Counted from the first letter of the stretch, positions 28,811-37,869 are shown. The stretch: DNA of 64,000 nucleotides from Solobacterium moorei (GCF_036323475.1 NZ_AP028934.1:1426001-1490000), one strand, 5' to 3'. The notes: generated by a model from the letters alone, not told the origin. Numbers and translations are program-made.

Positions 28811-30562
28811 TTATTGAATTGATGCTAATGCGGCATCAATTTTCTCATTGTATGTATCTAGTAACGCTAGATTATTATTTGGTACATCATATTTCATCTT
28901 GATAACTTCATCAAATACACCAGTCTGTGTCATTAGGGATACAGGGATATGTTTTTGAACATATGGTGTACATGCTTGTCTTAAGTAATGAATTACCTTT
29001 AGCATCTTATACTGTTTCTCAAGAGAAACGTAAGTATCTTCTGGATGGAAGGAATTTTGCTGGAGGTATCCAACACGTACGACACGTCCAATCTCTAGTG
29101 TTAACTTCTGGTCTTCAGGTAATACGTCAGAACCAATTAACTTAACGATTTCCATCAGCTGCGCTTCTTCATGTAGGATAGACTGCATTTCTTGACGTAA
29201 GTCAATAAAGTCATGTGCTACAGACTTATCATACCAACGTGTTAAATCATCGATATATTCAGAGTAACTATCTGTCCAGTTTACGGCTGGATAGTGACGC
29301 ATATATGCAAGTGATTTATCTAAGGCCCAGAAACTACGTACGAAACGTTTTGTATTCTGTGTAACTGGCTCTGAGAAGTCACCACCCTGTGGTGATACTG
29401 CACCAATTAAAGTAACAGAACCCTTCTTACCAGATAAGGCATCTACCATACCTGCACGTTCATAGAACTGTGCAATACGTGATGGTAAGTACGCTGGGAA
29501 GCCTTCTTCTGCAGGCATTTCTTCCAAACGGCCAGAGATTTCACGTAAGGCTTCCGCCCAACGAGATGTTGAGTCAGCCATGAGTGCTACATGATATCCC
29601 ATATCACGATAGTATTCAGCCATCGTAACACCTGTATAGATAGATGCTTCACGTGCAGCTACCGGCATGTTTGAAGTATTGGCAATTAACACCGTACGGT
29701 CTAACAATGGCTTGCCAGACTTAGGGTCAATTAATTCCGCAAATTCTTCTAGAACCTGTGTCATTTCGTTACCACGTTCACCACAACCTACATAGATGAT
29801 GATATCCGCATCACACCACTTGGCAATCTGGTGCTGTAGCATTGTCTTACCTGCACCAAAGCCTCCAGGAATTGCGGAAGATCCGCCCTTGGCAATTGGA
29901 AACATTGTATCGATAACACGCTGTCCTGTAATCAAAGGAATTGAGATTGGTTCACGCTTAATAATTGGACGTGGATTACGAATTGCCCATTGCTGCATCA
30001 GTTTTACTTCAACCTCTGCCTCATCAAAATCACTCTTTACAACGAGTAATACATCATTAACAGTATATTCTCCACTTGGTAGTGCTTTTACAACCGTACC
30101 GTTTAAACCAACCGGAATCAAAGAGCGATGTTCAATTAATGATGTTTCAGGGGTTGTAGCGAAGATTTGTCCTTCTTTAACAGTATCGCCTTCCTTTACT
30201 AACATCGTCACATTCCATTTCTTTTCAAGATCAAGTGCAGGTACAGATTTACCTTCCGCAATGAAGGCACCCTGTTCCTTGGCAATCTCATCTAGTGGTC
30301 TTTGAATACCATCATAGATATTACGCAAGATACCAGGACCTAATGTAGCATTTAGTAAATGACCTGTTCCCTTAACTGGTTCATTTGGTCTTAACCCCGT
30401 TGTAGATTCATATACCTGAATCATTGTCTTATCTTCATCAACACGAATCACTTCACCTAGAAGTTCCTTCTCACCAACATACACCATCTCACGCATGGAG
30501 AAAGTTTTTGTGTTAATGACGGAAATAACTGAACCATTAATTGAATAAATTACATCACTCAT
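28811..30562 (-). CDS. ntpA: V-type ATPase catalytic subunit A
   Basis: A 583-residue catalytic head subunit. Walker A is GGFGAGKTMLQHQ (about 230). The catalytic Glu lies in YVGCGERGNEM, and MADSTSRWAEALREISGRLEEMP and RIAQFYERAG follow. The non-homologous bulge domain (about 110-185) distinguishes it from F-type beta. The frame is open for 25 codons upstream, but the ATG at 30562 begins the conserved MSDVIYSINGSV and overlaps the end of subunit E by 8 bp. Confidence 0.96.
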   Translation of the reverse strand: MSDVIYSINGSVISVINTKTFSMREMVYVGEKELLGEVIRVDEDKTMIQVYESTTGLRPNEPVKGTGHLLNATLGPGILRNIYDGIQRPLDEIAKEQGAFIAEGKSVPALDLEKKWNVTMLVKEGDTVKEGQIFATTPETSLIEHRSLIPVGLNGTVVKALPSGEYTVNDVLLVVKSDFDEAEVEVKLMQQWAIRNPRPIIKREPISIPLITGQRVIDTMFPIAKGGSSAIPGGFGAGKTMLQHQIAKWCDADIIIYVGCGERGNEMTQVLEEFAELIDPKSGKPLLDRTVLIANTSNMPVAAREASIYTGVTMAEYYRDMGYHVALMADSTSRWAEALREISGRLEEMPAEEGFPAYLPSRIAQFYERAGMVDALSGKKGSVTLIGAVSPQGGDFSEPVTQNTKRFVRSFWALDKSLAYMRHYPAVNWTDSYSEYIDDLTRWYDKSVAHDFIDLRQEMQSILHEEAQLMEIVKLIGSDVLPEDQKLTLEIGRVVRVGYLQQNSFHPEDTYVSLEKQYKMLKVIHYLRQACTPYVQKHIPVSLMTQTGVFDEVIKMKYDVPNNNLALLDTYNEKIDAALASIQ

Positions 30563-31163
30563 GATCGTCACTTCCTTCCGTAATGATGAATCCAGAATGT
30601 TCGCGGAATAAGAGACGTGATTCTTCAAGCTTTTCACTTAAATCACAACGATATTCCAAACGATTTTCTAAATCTGAATATGTAAATCCACCAAAGCGGA
30701 AATAACCAGTTTGAACATTCGCTGTAATATTCTTCTCTTTTAATAATTCATTGAACAATTCTTCATCTTGTTTTCTAACTGTAAAGATACCTGTAGGTGT
30801 AACCTTGATCAGATTAATATTCTCTACAAGATATTCTTTATATTGACTAGACTTAACAAAGTTCTCAATTTTCTTACTAGCACCTTCTAGCAATTGATTA
30901 ATAAAATCCATACGAAGCTTTAATAAATCGTGCTTGATCTTTAAAGTCTCTTGAGATAGCTGTGAAGAAGCACTTAAACGTAAATCGTTTGTCTCTTTTT
31001 CAAGATAGGCTTCTGTTTCCTTCTTTAGTCCTACCATAAAGTAATTCAACTGCTCATCATGCATCTTTTGAATTTCCTTCATAACAGTTTCTTCTACTAA
31101 AGTAGATTGGTTCAGCATATCGGATTTAATGGATTTGATTATTTTCTCTTCAAATTCTTCCAT
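30555..31163 (-). CDS. ntpE: V-type ATPase subunit E
   Basis: A 202-residue peripheral-stalk subunit. The first 110 residues form a long charged helix (EEFEEKIIKSIKSDM, LRLSASSQLSQETLKIKHDLLKLRMDF), followed by a C-terminal globular head that contacts subunit B. Identification rests on this architecture and on its position between subunits F and A in the operon. Confidence 0.88.
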   Translation of the reverse strand: MEEFEEKIIKSIKSDMLNQSTLVEETVMKEIQKMHDEQLNYFMVGLKKETEAYLEKETNDLRLSASSQLSQETLKIKHDLLKLRMDFINQLLEGASKKIENFVKSSQYKEYLVENINLIKVTPTGIFTVRKQDEELFNELLKEKNITANVQTGYFRFGGFTYSDLENRLEYRCDLSEKLEESRLLFREHSGFIITEGSDDHE

Positions 31164-31172
31164 TGCTCACCT

Positions 31173-31481
31173 CTATAGTTTTACGCCGATTGCCTCACTG
31201 ATATAACGGTCGATAGTTTCACCAATTTTAGCGGAACCATGACGATCAGAAATCTCAGTAATTAATGGACGTTGTAATACTAATTTCTTTCTTGCGACAA
31301 CATCAGCAACCTGTTCCATCGCTTTGGTTGTCATTAAGACAATCGCAATCTCTGGATCAGCAATCAACTGATTAATTTTATCTAATATTTCTTGGCGTTC
31401 ATGTAATACGATGCCTTCAAATCCAGCAAGACGCATCCCCATTAACGTGTCAGTATTATCACTAATACAATATGCTTTCAT
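31173..31481 (-). CDS. ntpG: V-type ATPase subunit F
   Basis: A 102-residue rotor-stalk subunit that binds subunit D. The family opening KAYCISDNTDTLMGMRLAGFEG and the strand IAIVLMTTKAMEQV, then RPLITEISDRHGSAK near the C-terminus, match subunit F (called NtpG in Enterococcus hirae). It lies between subunits K and E. Confidence 0.92.
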   Translation of the reverse strand: MKAYCISDNTDTLMGMRLAGFEGIVLHERQEILDKINQLIADPEIAIVLMTTKAMEQVADVVARKKLVLQRPLITEISDRHGSAKIGETIDRYISEAIGVKL

Positions 31482-31490
31482 GCAGCTTCC

Positions 31491-31934
31491 TTAGAGTGCA
31501 TTGATAATCAAGATAGAAATTAGCAAACCGTAAATCGCTACACCTTCACCAAGGGCAACGAAGATAATAGCACGACCGAAGTTGTCTCCATTTTCAGAAA
31601 CAGCACCGATAGCAGCTGGAGCAGCAGAAGCAACGGCCCAACCAGCACCTAAACAGGAAGCAGCGACAGAAATTGCAGCAGCGATAAATCCTAGACCCTT
31701 TGCCAAATCACCTGTAGCAGCAGTTGTAGTAGCCTCTTCAGCTAAAGCAGTAAATGAGCGAGCTTGGAATAATAATGTAACTAAGAACACACCAGCAAAG
31801 ATAGCAATCTGTGCAAGGATTCTTGTCTTGGCATTTGTAGTATTAACACCTTTACGTAATAGAATCCATAATGGACCGACAACCAAAATAACAGCAACTA
31901 ATGGTAATAAAATTTCTTTTGTAGATAATAACAT
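31491..31934 (-). CDS. ntpK: V-type ATPase subunit K (membrane rotor ring)
   Basis: A 147-residue proteolipid with four hydrophobic helices. The ion-binding Glu is in the last helix (VALGEGVAIYGLL, about 128). The second helix has no acidic residue, as in other two-hairpin K subunits. The PxxxQ-type motif of sodium-binding rotors is not seen in GWAVASAAPAAIGAVSEN, which hints at proton coupling but does not prove it. The ATG at 31934, with GGAGGAG upstream, is preferred over upstream in-frame starts inside subunit I. Confidence 0.93.
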   Translation of the reverse strand: MLLSTKEILLPLVAVILVVGPLWILLRKGVNTTNAKTRILAQIAIFAGVFLVTLLFQARSFTALAEEATTTAATGDLAKGLGFIAAAISVAASCLGAGWAVASAAPAAIGAVSENGDNFGRAIIFVALGEGVAIYGLLISILIINAL

Positions 31935-31953
31935 GATTTCTCCTCCTAAGTTT

Positions 31954-33780
31954 TTATTCAGCATCTTCGGCAGTATATGCCTGATATTTAATTCCACCAC
32001 CGTTATAGTAACGGCTAAACATCTCATAGTATTCCAAACGTAACGTCTGAATACCTACAATCAAACCTTCTAACGCCATAACGAAGATATTACCAAATAT
32101 TGCTACTGCAATACCTGCATTACCTGTCATCTTTACAAGCGTCATTACAACAAGCATCATGCCTGCATGGCTTAATACGAAACCACCAACACGCAGATAT
32201 GACATGGAGTTTGTTACAAAACTCAATAAGATTTCGAATGCTTCAAAGAAATTCATAACGAAGTAGTTACCCCAACCGCCTTCTGGTTTTAATGGGTGTC
32301 CTTCAAACTTTCTTTCAAAAGCTTCCTTCATCATAAATAAAATAATTGGAACAACGATAAATGGAATGATAAACATTGGTCTTAGTACATTCACCTTAGC
32401 TACAACCAGTAACACAGCAGCTACGATGATAAATCCATAGAATACAAATCCTGCAACACCATTCTGTGAGAACAAGAATTCAGCCCACTCTTTCTTACGA
32501 GCACGATTCCACATATTCATAATCATCGTTACTAAGATAAGTACTGCACCAATCGCAATCGCACCAATCAGAAGTACCATTGTACTTGATGAAGCCATAA
32601 CTTCAAATAATTTCTCTCTTACGCCAAATAAGGATTGGTGAATTGGATCTAATAGTGACTCATTTCCAAATACAGAGCCAAACAAGAAGCCAAAGATTGA
32701 TGATGTAATGCCAACTCTTCCAACGATACCAAATAACTTACCCTTCTTTTCAAATAAGAAGCCTAGAATCATAAGTACAAGCCCTTGTCCAAAATCACCG
32801 AACATGATGCCAAACAAGATACAGTAGGTAATTCCAATAAAGACTGTTGGATCGAAATCATCATATGCTGGCAAACCATACATCTCAATAAATAATTCAA
32901 ACGGTCTAAAGAACCAACTATTCTTTAATAGAGTTGGAAACTGGATATCTTTTACTTCACTTGGATCTTTGATTCTAAAGTCAACTGGTAATCCATTAAA
33001 GGCTGCTTTGTATGTCTCAACATCAGAAGCCTTTACAAATCCACTGAGGATTTGTTTTTGGTCTAACACCGCAACATATGGATACATATTGCAGATAGAA
33101 CCTTGACGTACACAATAGGAATACATATCAACCATCTTGATACGGCATTGTTCTACTCTTTCCTGAATATCAAACTTTGGAATTGTAATTGGTTCAAAAA
33201 ATAAACTCTGGAAAATCTTAAAAGTCTTAGCAGCGTAAGTATCACTCGTTACATACACGAGCCACACATATTGTGCTGTGGAATGTAAACGATGTAATAT
33301 AAACATCTCTTCACGATACAAAGATAACTTCTTAAAACTATCCATTGGTAATCTACCAAAACCAAAGTTTAAATAGTTACATGCATGCATCTTTTCAAAG
33401 TTTAATACACTTAATTCCTTCAAAGCCTTCTCATCATCAGGTGATAATGTTTCACTTTGTGCAACGGAATCCAAACCAAACTCTTCATTTAATTCTTTAA
33501 TATATGCTTCAATTTCAGCATTGGTATAACTAGATGTAATCTTTTCTTTTACATTCAAATCACATCCAACTGCATGCGCAATACTCTTAAATGTCTGTAT
33601 GTAATCCTGATATGGATTTTCTGTACTAATGACGCTTCCATTGTTATCATCATTGATAATTTTGGTTGCTATCACTGGCTGTAACAGACCTGTGTTCATC
33701 CCTGCCAGTAACATCTCATCCCGATGTTCTGGGTCTGTGCATGCACTGACGAACTTCATTTTTTCTATAGCCATGTGCAA
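31954..33780 (-). CDS. ntpI: V-type ATPase subunit I
   Basis: A 608-residue subunit equivalent to eukaryotic subunit a. The soluble N-terminal half (about 1-320) forms the collar. The C-terminal half has about seven or eight membrane helices (YCILFGIMFGDFGQGLVLMI, VFYGFIIVAAVLLVV) that form the ion half-channels, ending near MSYLRVGGFVLSHAGMM with the conserved Arg. It is 7 bp downstream of the subunit C gene. Confidence 0.95.
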   Translation of the reverse strand: MHMAIEKMKFVSACTDPEHRDEMLLAGMNTGLLQPVIATKIINDDNNGSVISTENPYQDYIQTFKSIAHAVGCDLNVKEKITSSYTNAEIEAYIKELNEEFGLDSVAQSETLSPDDEKALKELSVLNFEKMHACNYLNFGFGRLPMDSFKKLSLYREEMFILHRLHSTAQYVWLVYVTSDTYAAKTFKIFQSLFFEPITIPKFDIQERVEQCRIKMVDMYSYCVRQGSICNMYPYVAVLDQKQILSGFVKASDVETYKAAFNGLPVDFRIKDPSEVKDIQFPTLLKNSWFFRPFELFIEMYGLPAYDDFDPTVFIGITYCILFGIMFGDFGQGLVLMILGFLFEKKGKLFGIVGRVGITSSIFGFLFGSVFGNESLLDPIHQSLFGVREKLFEVMASSSTMVLLIGAIAIGAVLILVTMIMNMWNRARKKEWAEFLFSQNGVAGFVFYGFIIVAAVLLVVAKVNVLRPMFIIPFIVVPIILFMMKEAFERKFEGHPLKPEGGWGNYFVMNFFEAFEILLSFVTNSMSYLRVGGFVLSHAGMMLVVMTLVKMTGNAGIAVAIFGNIFVMALEGLIVGIQTLRLEYYEMFSRYYNGGGIKYQAYTAEDAE

Positions 33781-33787
33781 TCCTTTC

Positions 33788-34834
33788 TTAATAAATCAGC
33801 AGAGCTTTCACACGCTCTTGTGGAATTTGATATCTAACACTTTCGATAATATCTATAACATTTTGAATCTCAATATCTGCTAATAGTACATATGCTAATA
33901 GCGATAGATTCGGGTCAGTATCCGTACGAATGAAATGTGCACTCATATTGAACGTAATGCGTTGTGCATAATGTTCAATATAAAGAAATTTTTGATTCGA
34001 TAGATATGCTTTGTATCTCGATTTCTCTAAACGTGTAATCACTTGATCTGCAGTATCATTGTCAACCATGTCGTATAAATCCTTCATTCGGAAGAAGCAA
34101 CAATAGTCAGCCAACATCTGCTTAATGAATTCCTTGGAAACAGTAAAGTATTTCTTCAAACGATAAATAATCGCAATATTCTCCAACTCAATACGAGATA
34201 AGATAATTTCTTTCATCTTTTCCTTTGAAGTAGTATTAGAGTATTTCTCAATCGTTTCCAAGCACGTTGCATAGTATCTAGTTCGTAAGGAATGTTCCAA
34301 ATTGATAAAATCCATATCCTCTAAGGATTTTTGCTCATACTTCTTTAATACTTCATAATAAGAAGTATCTTTCAATAACGTCAATACATCTTGGAAAGAA
34401 GAACTATCAGCCAATTTCTCTAATGGAAATGAAGTATAGCTTCCGATATATAACGGTAATTTAGAAATCATATTTTGTCGCAACATTTCATTATCTTGGT
34501 CAGACAATGAATGTAACTTCATCAAAATTAATTCAATTTCAGTTTCCATGACCGCAATATGACCAAAATGTTTTGCGTTATCATCCGCATAGCGAATCAG
34601 CTTTGCAAACCGATTGAATACACCTGTACGAAGTAAAACCTCTAACTGTCCACGATGTATTGCCTTTGGATTAATTCCTTCCAAGGACTCTTTATAAAGA
34701 GGTTGTCCTTGCAAAAATACTGCAATATCACCAACCGTCTTTCTTTGCAACATCGTTGCGTAATCAACAGGTTTCAAATGTTCTGCAAGCATCGCTCTCG
34801 CCTTAGCGGTAATCGCATTACTTGATTTGCTCAT
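33788..34834 (-). CDS. ntpC: V-type ATPase subunit C
   Basis: A 348-residue subunit that links the rotor ring to the central stalk (equivalent to eukaryotic subunit d). It is all-helical with three similar segments and carries conserved patterns such as RLKKYF and the C-terminal LSLLAYVLLADIEIQNVIDIIESVRY. It starts 3 bp after the small stalk subunit gene. Placing C before I differs from the Enterococcus hirae order. Confidence 0.88.
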   Translation of the reverse strand: MSKSSNAITAKARAMLAEHLKPVDYATMLQRKTVGDIAVFLQGQPLYKESLEGINPKAIHRGQLEVLLRTGVFNRFAKLIRYADDNAKHFGHIAVMETEIELILMKLHSLSDQDNEMLRQNMISKLPLYIGSYTSFPLEKLADSSSFQDVLTLLKDTSYYEVLKKYEQKSLEDMDFINLEHSLRTRYYATCLETIEKYSNTTSKEKMKEIILSRIELENIAIIYRLKKYFTVSKEFIKQMLADYCCFFRMKDLYDMVDNDTADQVITRLEKSRYKAYLSNQKFLYIEHYAQRITFNMSAHFIRTDTDPNLSLLAYVLLADIEIQNVIDIIESVRYQIPQERVKALLIY

Positions 34835-34837
34835 TCG

Positions 34838-35170
34838 CTACTCCTGTTCTCTTCTTCCAACTGTATAATCCACAATCATCTGAATCCAGCGTTCCTTATT
34901 TGCATTAAACATATCAGTAATACGCTTTGATTCTTTCTCATACATCGCTTTTGCTTCTGCCTGTTTCTTCTCATGAGTTGTACGAATTTCTTCACGCATT
35001 GATTTAACCTGTGCCTCTACATTGGCCCAAGCATCATCCGTCAGTTTCTTTTTTTCCTGCTCAATTGCCTGCTTCAATTTGTACTTCAATTCATGGGCAT
35101 TATTAATCTTATTACGAGTTTCTTCATCCATCTTAATAAGATCTTGAATTACTTCTATTTTCATAGTCAC
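34838..35170 (-). CDS. V-type ATPase subunit G/H (peripheral stalk)
   Basis: 110 residues forming one long charged helix (ETRNKINNAHELKYKLKQAI, MREEIRTTHEKKQAEAKAMYEKE). It pairs with subunit E as the peripheral stalk. The sequence is low in complexity, so identification depends on its place as the first gene of the V-ATPase operon. Confidence 0.8.
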   Translation of the reverse strand: MTMKIEVIQDLIKMDEETRNKINNAHELKYKLKQAIEQEKKKLTDDAWANVEAQVKSMREEIRTTHEKKQAEAKAMYEKESKRITDMFNANKERWIQMIVDYTVGRREQE

Positions 35171-35194
35171 CTCCCATAAACATTAGCGCCTATA

Positions 35195-35230
35195 ATTATA
35201 GTCCTTTTCACCTAAAAATTACAGGTGAAA
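35195..35230 (-). promoter_or_regulatory. V-ATPase operon promoter region with inverted repeat
   Basis: On the minus strand TATAAT (35195-35200) lies about 25 bp upstream of the first V-ATPase start. Immediately upstream is a perfect 8-bp inverted repeat, TTTCACCT and AGGTGAAA, with a 9-bp spacer (35206-35230), covering where the -35 box should be. No clear -35 hexamer is visible, so activation by a bound regulator is possible. Confidence 0.5.
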
Positions 35231-35290
35231 CAAAGATAAAACTCACCAACTTAGTCCTATTTTCTCTATTTTAAAAAAGAAAGCAGTTAC

Positions 35291-35317
35291 AAAAAGACAT
35301 CCACAACAGTAGATGTC
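35291..35317 (-). terminator. Terminator of the LMW phosphatase gene
   Basis: On the minus strand GACATCTAC and GTGGATGTC pair (one T-G) around a 4-nt loop and are followed by TTTTTG. It begins 5 bp after the stop codon. Confidence 0.8.
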
Positions 35318-35322
35318 CATTT

Positions 35323-35799
35323 TCATTTTGATTCATTTGTAAGATGCTCAAATAATGCGATACAGCCTTCTTCAATTTCACGATATGCTGTATCGAAATC
35401 ACCACTATACCAAGGATCAGAGATGCTTTTACGAATACCTGTATATTCTAGTAGTAGATGTATCTTTCTTTCTGGATCATTATGATACATCCGTTGCAGA
35501 TTATGGATATTCATCTCATCCATTCCGATAAGTAAATCATAATACGCATAATCTTTTGCGGCAATTCGTCTTGCACGTTTCTCATCGCAATTCATACCAT
35601 GCTCACATAGTTTTTGTTTGGCAGCAGGATAAACAGGATTTCCCCTACCATTCCATATCTCTTCTGAACTTGTCGCAGCAGACGCAATCTCATACATATC
35701 ACCAACACTGGCATCATTCACTATCTTACGAAAGATATATTCCGCCATTGGCGAACGACAGATATTTCCATGACAAACAAATAATATCTTTATCGTCAT
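35323..35799 (-). CDS. Low-molecular-weight protein-tyrosine phosphatase
   Basis: 158 residues. The active-site loop VCHGNICRSP (Cys9, Arg15) is at the N-terminus, and the general acid lies in SDPWYSGDFD (about 125). It dephosphorylates protein tyrosine or related substrates in the cytoplasm. It is the last gene after the XRE/membrane-protein pair, 7 bp downstream, and may belong to the same transcript. No tyrosine kinase gene is in the window. Confidence 0.93.
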   Translation of the reverse strand: MTIKILFVCHGNICRSPMAEYIFRKIVNDASVGDMYEIASAATSSEEIWNGRGNPVYPAAKQKLCEHGMNCDEKRARRIAAKDYAYYDLLIGMDEMNIHNLQRMYHNDPERKIHLLLEYTGIRKSISDPWYSGDFDTAYREIEEGCIALFEHLTNESK

Positions 35800-35806
35800 A
35801 ACTCGC

Positions 35807-36283
35807 TTACTCTTCTCCTGTATAAGTTCTCTTGTAGTATACTTTACAGATTACACCAGTGACAGCAAATACAATTACCGCTATGATAATGCCCGCAAAA
35901 AGATATGAATTAAAGAAACTGGATATTAAAGCAATCACTAGCAATAAGTCCTCCGCAATCATAAATGTTTGGCCCTTTGATAAAAGTTCAATTTGACGAT
36001 TCCTTTCATCATGCATTTCATTATACAAACGTAGAAGATCTCTTTCATTCTTCATCGCCTTATAATTCTTCCCTACATTATATAAAGCAACCATTCCAAT
36101 TACTATAAATAACCCTGTATAAAATCCATTCATAAAATCTGCAAAGTTACTATCTGCATAAGATTTTGTAAGATATCCTAATCCATTTGCAGTAAGAATT
36201 AATCCTGAATATATTCCGATAAATGCCCAAATTGTAGTATATTTTTGTAATTCATGCTTTGCCTTTAATAATTTTTTATCCAT
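35807..36283 (-). CDS. Four-helix membrane protein paired with an XRE regulator
   Basis: 158 residues with four hydrophobic helices at about 18-38, 50-72, 108-127 and 130-148 and a charged cytoplasmic loop between the second and third (NYKAMKNERDLLRLYNEMHD). It resembles the small membrane proteins often encoded right after XRE regulators, whose function is poorly known. It begins 2 bp after the regulator stop, so they are co-expressed. No enzyme motif is seen. Confidence 0.75.
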   Translation of the reverse strand: MDKKLLKAKHELQKYTTIWAFIGIYSGLILTANGLGYLTKSYADSNFADFMNGFYTGLFIVIGMVALYNVGKNYKAMKNERDLLRLYNEMHDERNRQIELLSKGQTFMIAEDLLLVIALISSFFNSYLFAGIIIAVIVFAVTGVICKVYYKRTYTGEE

Positions 36284-36285
36284 GT

Positions 36286-36495
36286 TTATGCCTCTTCCTC
36301 TAATTCCGAAAAATCAAATACTTCTTCAATGCTTAATGAAAACTGTTTTGCAATCTTGTAAGCTAATGGTAGTGACGCTGTGTACTTCCCCACTTCAATT
36401 GAAGTTATCGTCTGTCTAGTCGTACCAACTAAATCCGCAAGTTCTCCTTGTGATAGCTTATGTTCCTTTCTCAGTTCCTTTATTCTATTTTTCAC
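36286..36495 (-). CDS. XRE-family helix-turn-helix regulator
   Basis: 69 residues, essentially one HTH domain: NRIKELRKEHKLSQGELADL, then GTTRQTITSIEVGKY and a C-terminal helix (AYKIAKQFSLSIEEVFDF). It starts with GTG at 36495, chosen because TTAGGAG lies 7 nt upstream and the family begins at this lysine-rich helix; a longer frame to 36546 would place the start on the -10 region. Several copies of one hexamer surround its promoter, which suggests autoregulation. Confidence 0.9.
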   Translation of the reverse strand: MKNRIKELRKEHKLSQGELADLVGTTRQTITSIEVGKYTASLPLAYKIAKQFSLSIEEVFDFSELEEEA

Positions 36496-36528
36496 TTTAA
36501 TACTCCTAACTAATATATCGATATATAC

Positions 36529-36590
36529 GCAAAGTTTGCTTTGCATTTATAGTATAGTTAACTTTGCATTATATGTCAAGTATGCTTTGC
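36529..36590 (-). promoter_or_regulatory. Promoter and phased repeat operator of the XRE operon
   Basis: On the minus strand TTGACA (36574-36579) and TATACT (36551-36556) are 17 bp apart. The hexamer CTTTGC (plus strand) occurs at 36539, 36562 and 36585, exactly 23 bp apart each time, and the opposite orientation GCAAAG lies at 36529. The sites flank and overlap the promoter, as expected of repressor binding. Confidence 0.75.
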
Positions 36591-36828
36591 ACAAAAATCA
36601 CCCAGAAATGGATGACTTACAAATATAATCAATATTACTTAAATATTATATGAATAAAAACTAAAGATACTTGATACTATTTATATGTTGTGCTTAATTT
36701 ATCAAAATATAACTCCATAACACAATAATCTAATATGTGTTTTTTAGGCAGCAAAAATTTTTAATCATATATATTAAAACTTTAAGTTAATAATTCCAAT
36801 ATATTCTCAAATAGTTTTAACCTATGTT

Positions 36829-36856
36829 AAAAGCATCATTAAATGAAAATGCTTTT
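36829..36856 (-). terminator. Terminator of the AEC transporter gene
   Basis: AAAAGCAT and ATGCTTTT form a perfect 8-bp stem, followed on the minus strand by TAACATAGG. The T-run is short. The 230 bp between here and the XRE promoter hold no gene I can support. Confidence 0.5.
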
Positions 36857-36866
36857 AATTATTTAA

Positions 36867-37781
36867 CTATAAACCCAAACATAAAATTGGAATTGTAATC
36901 ACTGATAATGCTGTTGATACTAGAATTAGCTTTGCTGCAAACTTGGCATCACATCCATACTGCTCCGCAAGAATTGCTGCTGTAGATCCTGCTGGCATTC
37001 CGGTCATAATAACCGCAATAGCCTTAATCAATGTAGGAGCGTTCGCGAATGTTAATACAATAAACACAATGAAAGGATACGCAATTAAACGTATAGAACA
37101 GAAGAATAAGACTTTCTTATCTAATAGGTTATTCCACTCAATATCAGATAAGATTGATCCAACTACAAACATAGAGATTGCTGTAGTACACGACGCAATA
37201 CTGCTAATTGTTTTCTCAATAAATATTGGAAACTTGATACCAGTAAGCATAATTATAAATCCAATCAATACTGCAACTACAGATGGATTTCTAATCACAG
37301 ACTGCAATGCATGTTTGTGATCAATTGGTTTAAATAATGCTAAACCTATTGTCCACATCGTTACAATAATTGGAATTTGGAATACAGAGGCAAACATGAC
37401 TGCTTCACTACCATAGATACTTTGAATAATTGGAATACCAATAAATGCTGAATTAGAAACAATCATGCCATAGGTTAATACATTGGCATCCATCTTTTCA
37501 TATCTGTTAAAAAGGAATTTACTAGCAATGATAGATACTGTCTGAATAATTGCAGATATTACAACAGCCAATAAACAAGTCATTAATAAGTCTGAATTTA
37601 CAATTGAATCATTCATAAAAGACAGAATCACTGTACATGGCAAAACTACATTGATTAATAGCGCAGATAATCCTTTTCGAATTTCCGCTGTTACAATTTC
37701 CTTTTTACGCAAGAAAAAGCCGATACCTAGCATCAATACGATTTGCATCTGTAATTGTATCATCTGCGTAAATAATGACAT
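36867..37781 (-). CDS. AEC-family transporter (auxin efflux carrier fold)
   Basis: 304 residues with about ten membrane helices in two halves. The N-half shows LLINVVLPCTVILSF and SNSAFIGIPIIQSIYG, and the C-half MTGMPAGSTAAILAEQYG, all characteristic of the AEC family (MleP/YfdV type), which moves carboxylates such as malate. It lies 88 bp downstream of the yhf-type cluster on the same strand, with a strong terminator between, so it is probably a separate unit. Confidence 0.88.
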   Translation of the reverse strand: MSLFTQMIQLQMQIVLMLGIGFFLRKKEIVTAEIRKGLSALLINVVLPCTVILSFMNDSIVNSDLLMTCLLAVVISAIIQTVSIIASKFLFNRYEKMDANVLTYGMIVSNSAFIGIPIIQSIYGSEAVMFASVFQIPIIVTMWTIGLALFKPIDHKHALQSVIRNPSVVAVLIGFIIMLTGIKFPIFIEKTISSIASCTTAISMFVVGSILSDIEWNNLLDKKVLFFCSIRLIAYPFIVFIVLTFANAPTLIKAIAVIMTGMPAGSTAAILAEQYGCDAKFAAKLILVSTALSVITIPILCLGL

Positions 37782-37802
37782 AGTTCTACCTCATAAATAA
37801 TA

Positions 37803-37850
37803 AAATACCCTACTATTCTAATATAAAGACTATTAAATAGTAAGGTATTT
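37803..37850 (-). terminator. Terminator of the yhf-type operon
   Basis: AAATACC-TTACTATT and its complement form a 15-bp stem with one G-T pair and an 18-nt loop. On the minus strand the T-rich ATTTTATTATTT follows. It lies 20 bp after the yhfW-like stop and separates the cluster from the AEC gene. Confidence 0.85.
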
Positions 37851-37869
37851 AATTTAATCGGATAAAATC

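Noticed and set aside
36600-36828. AT-rich 230-bp gap between the XRE promoter and the AEC terminator as a possible RNA gene
   Set aside because: No promoter, stable hairpin or coding frame could be supported there.
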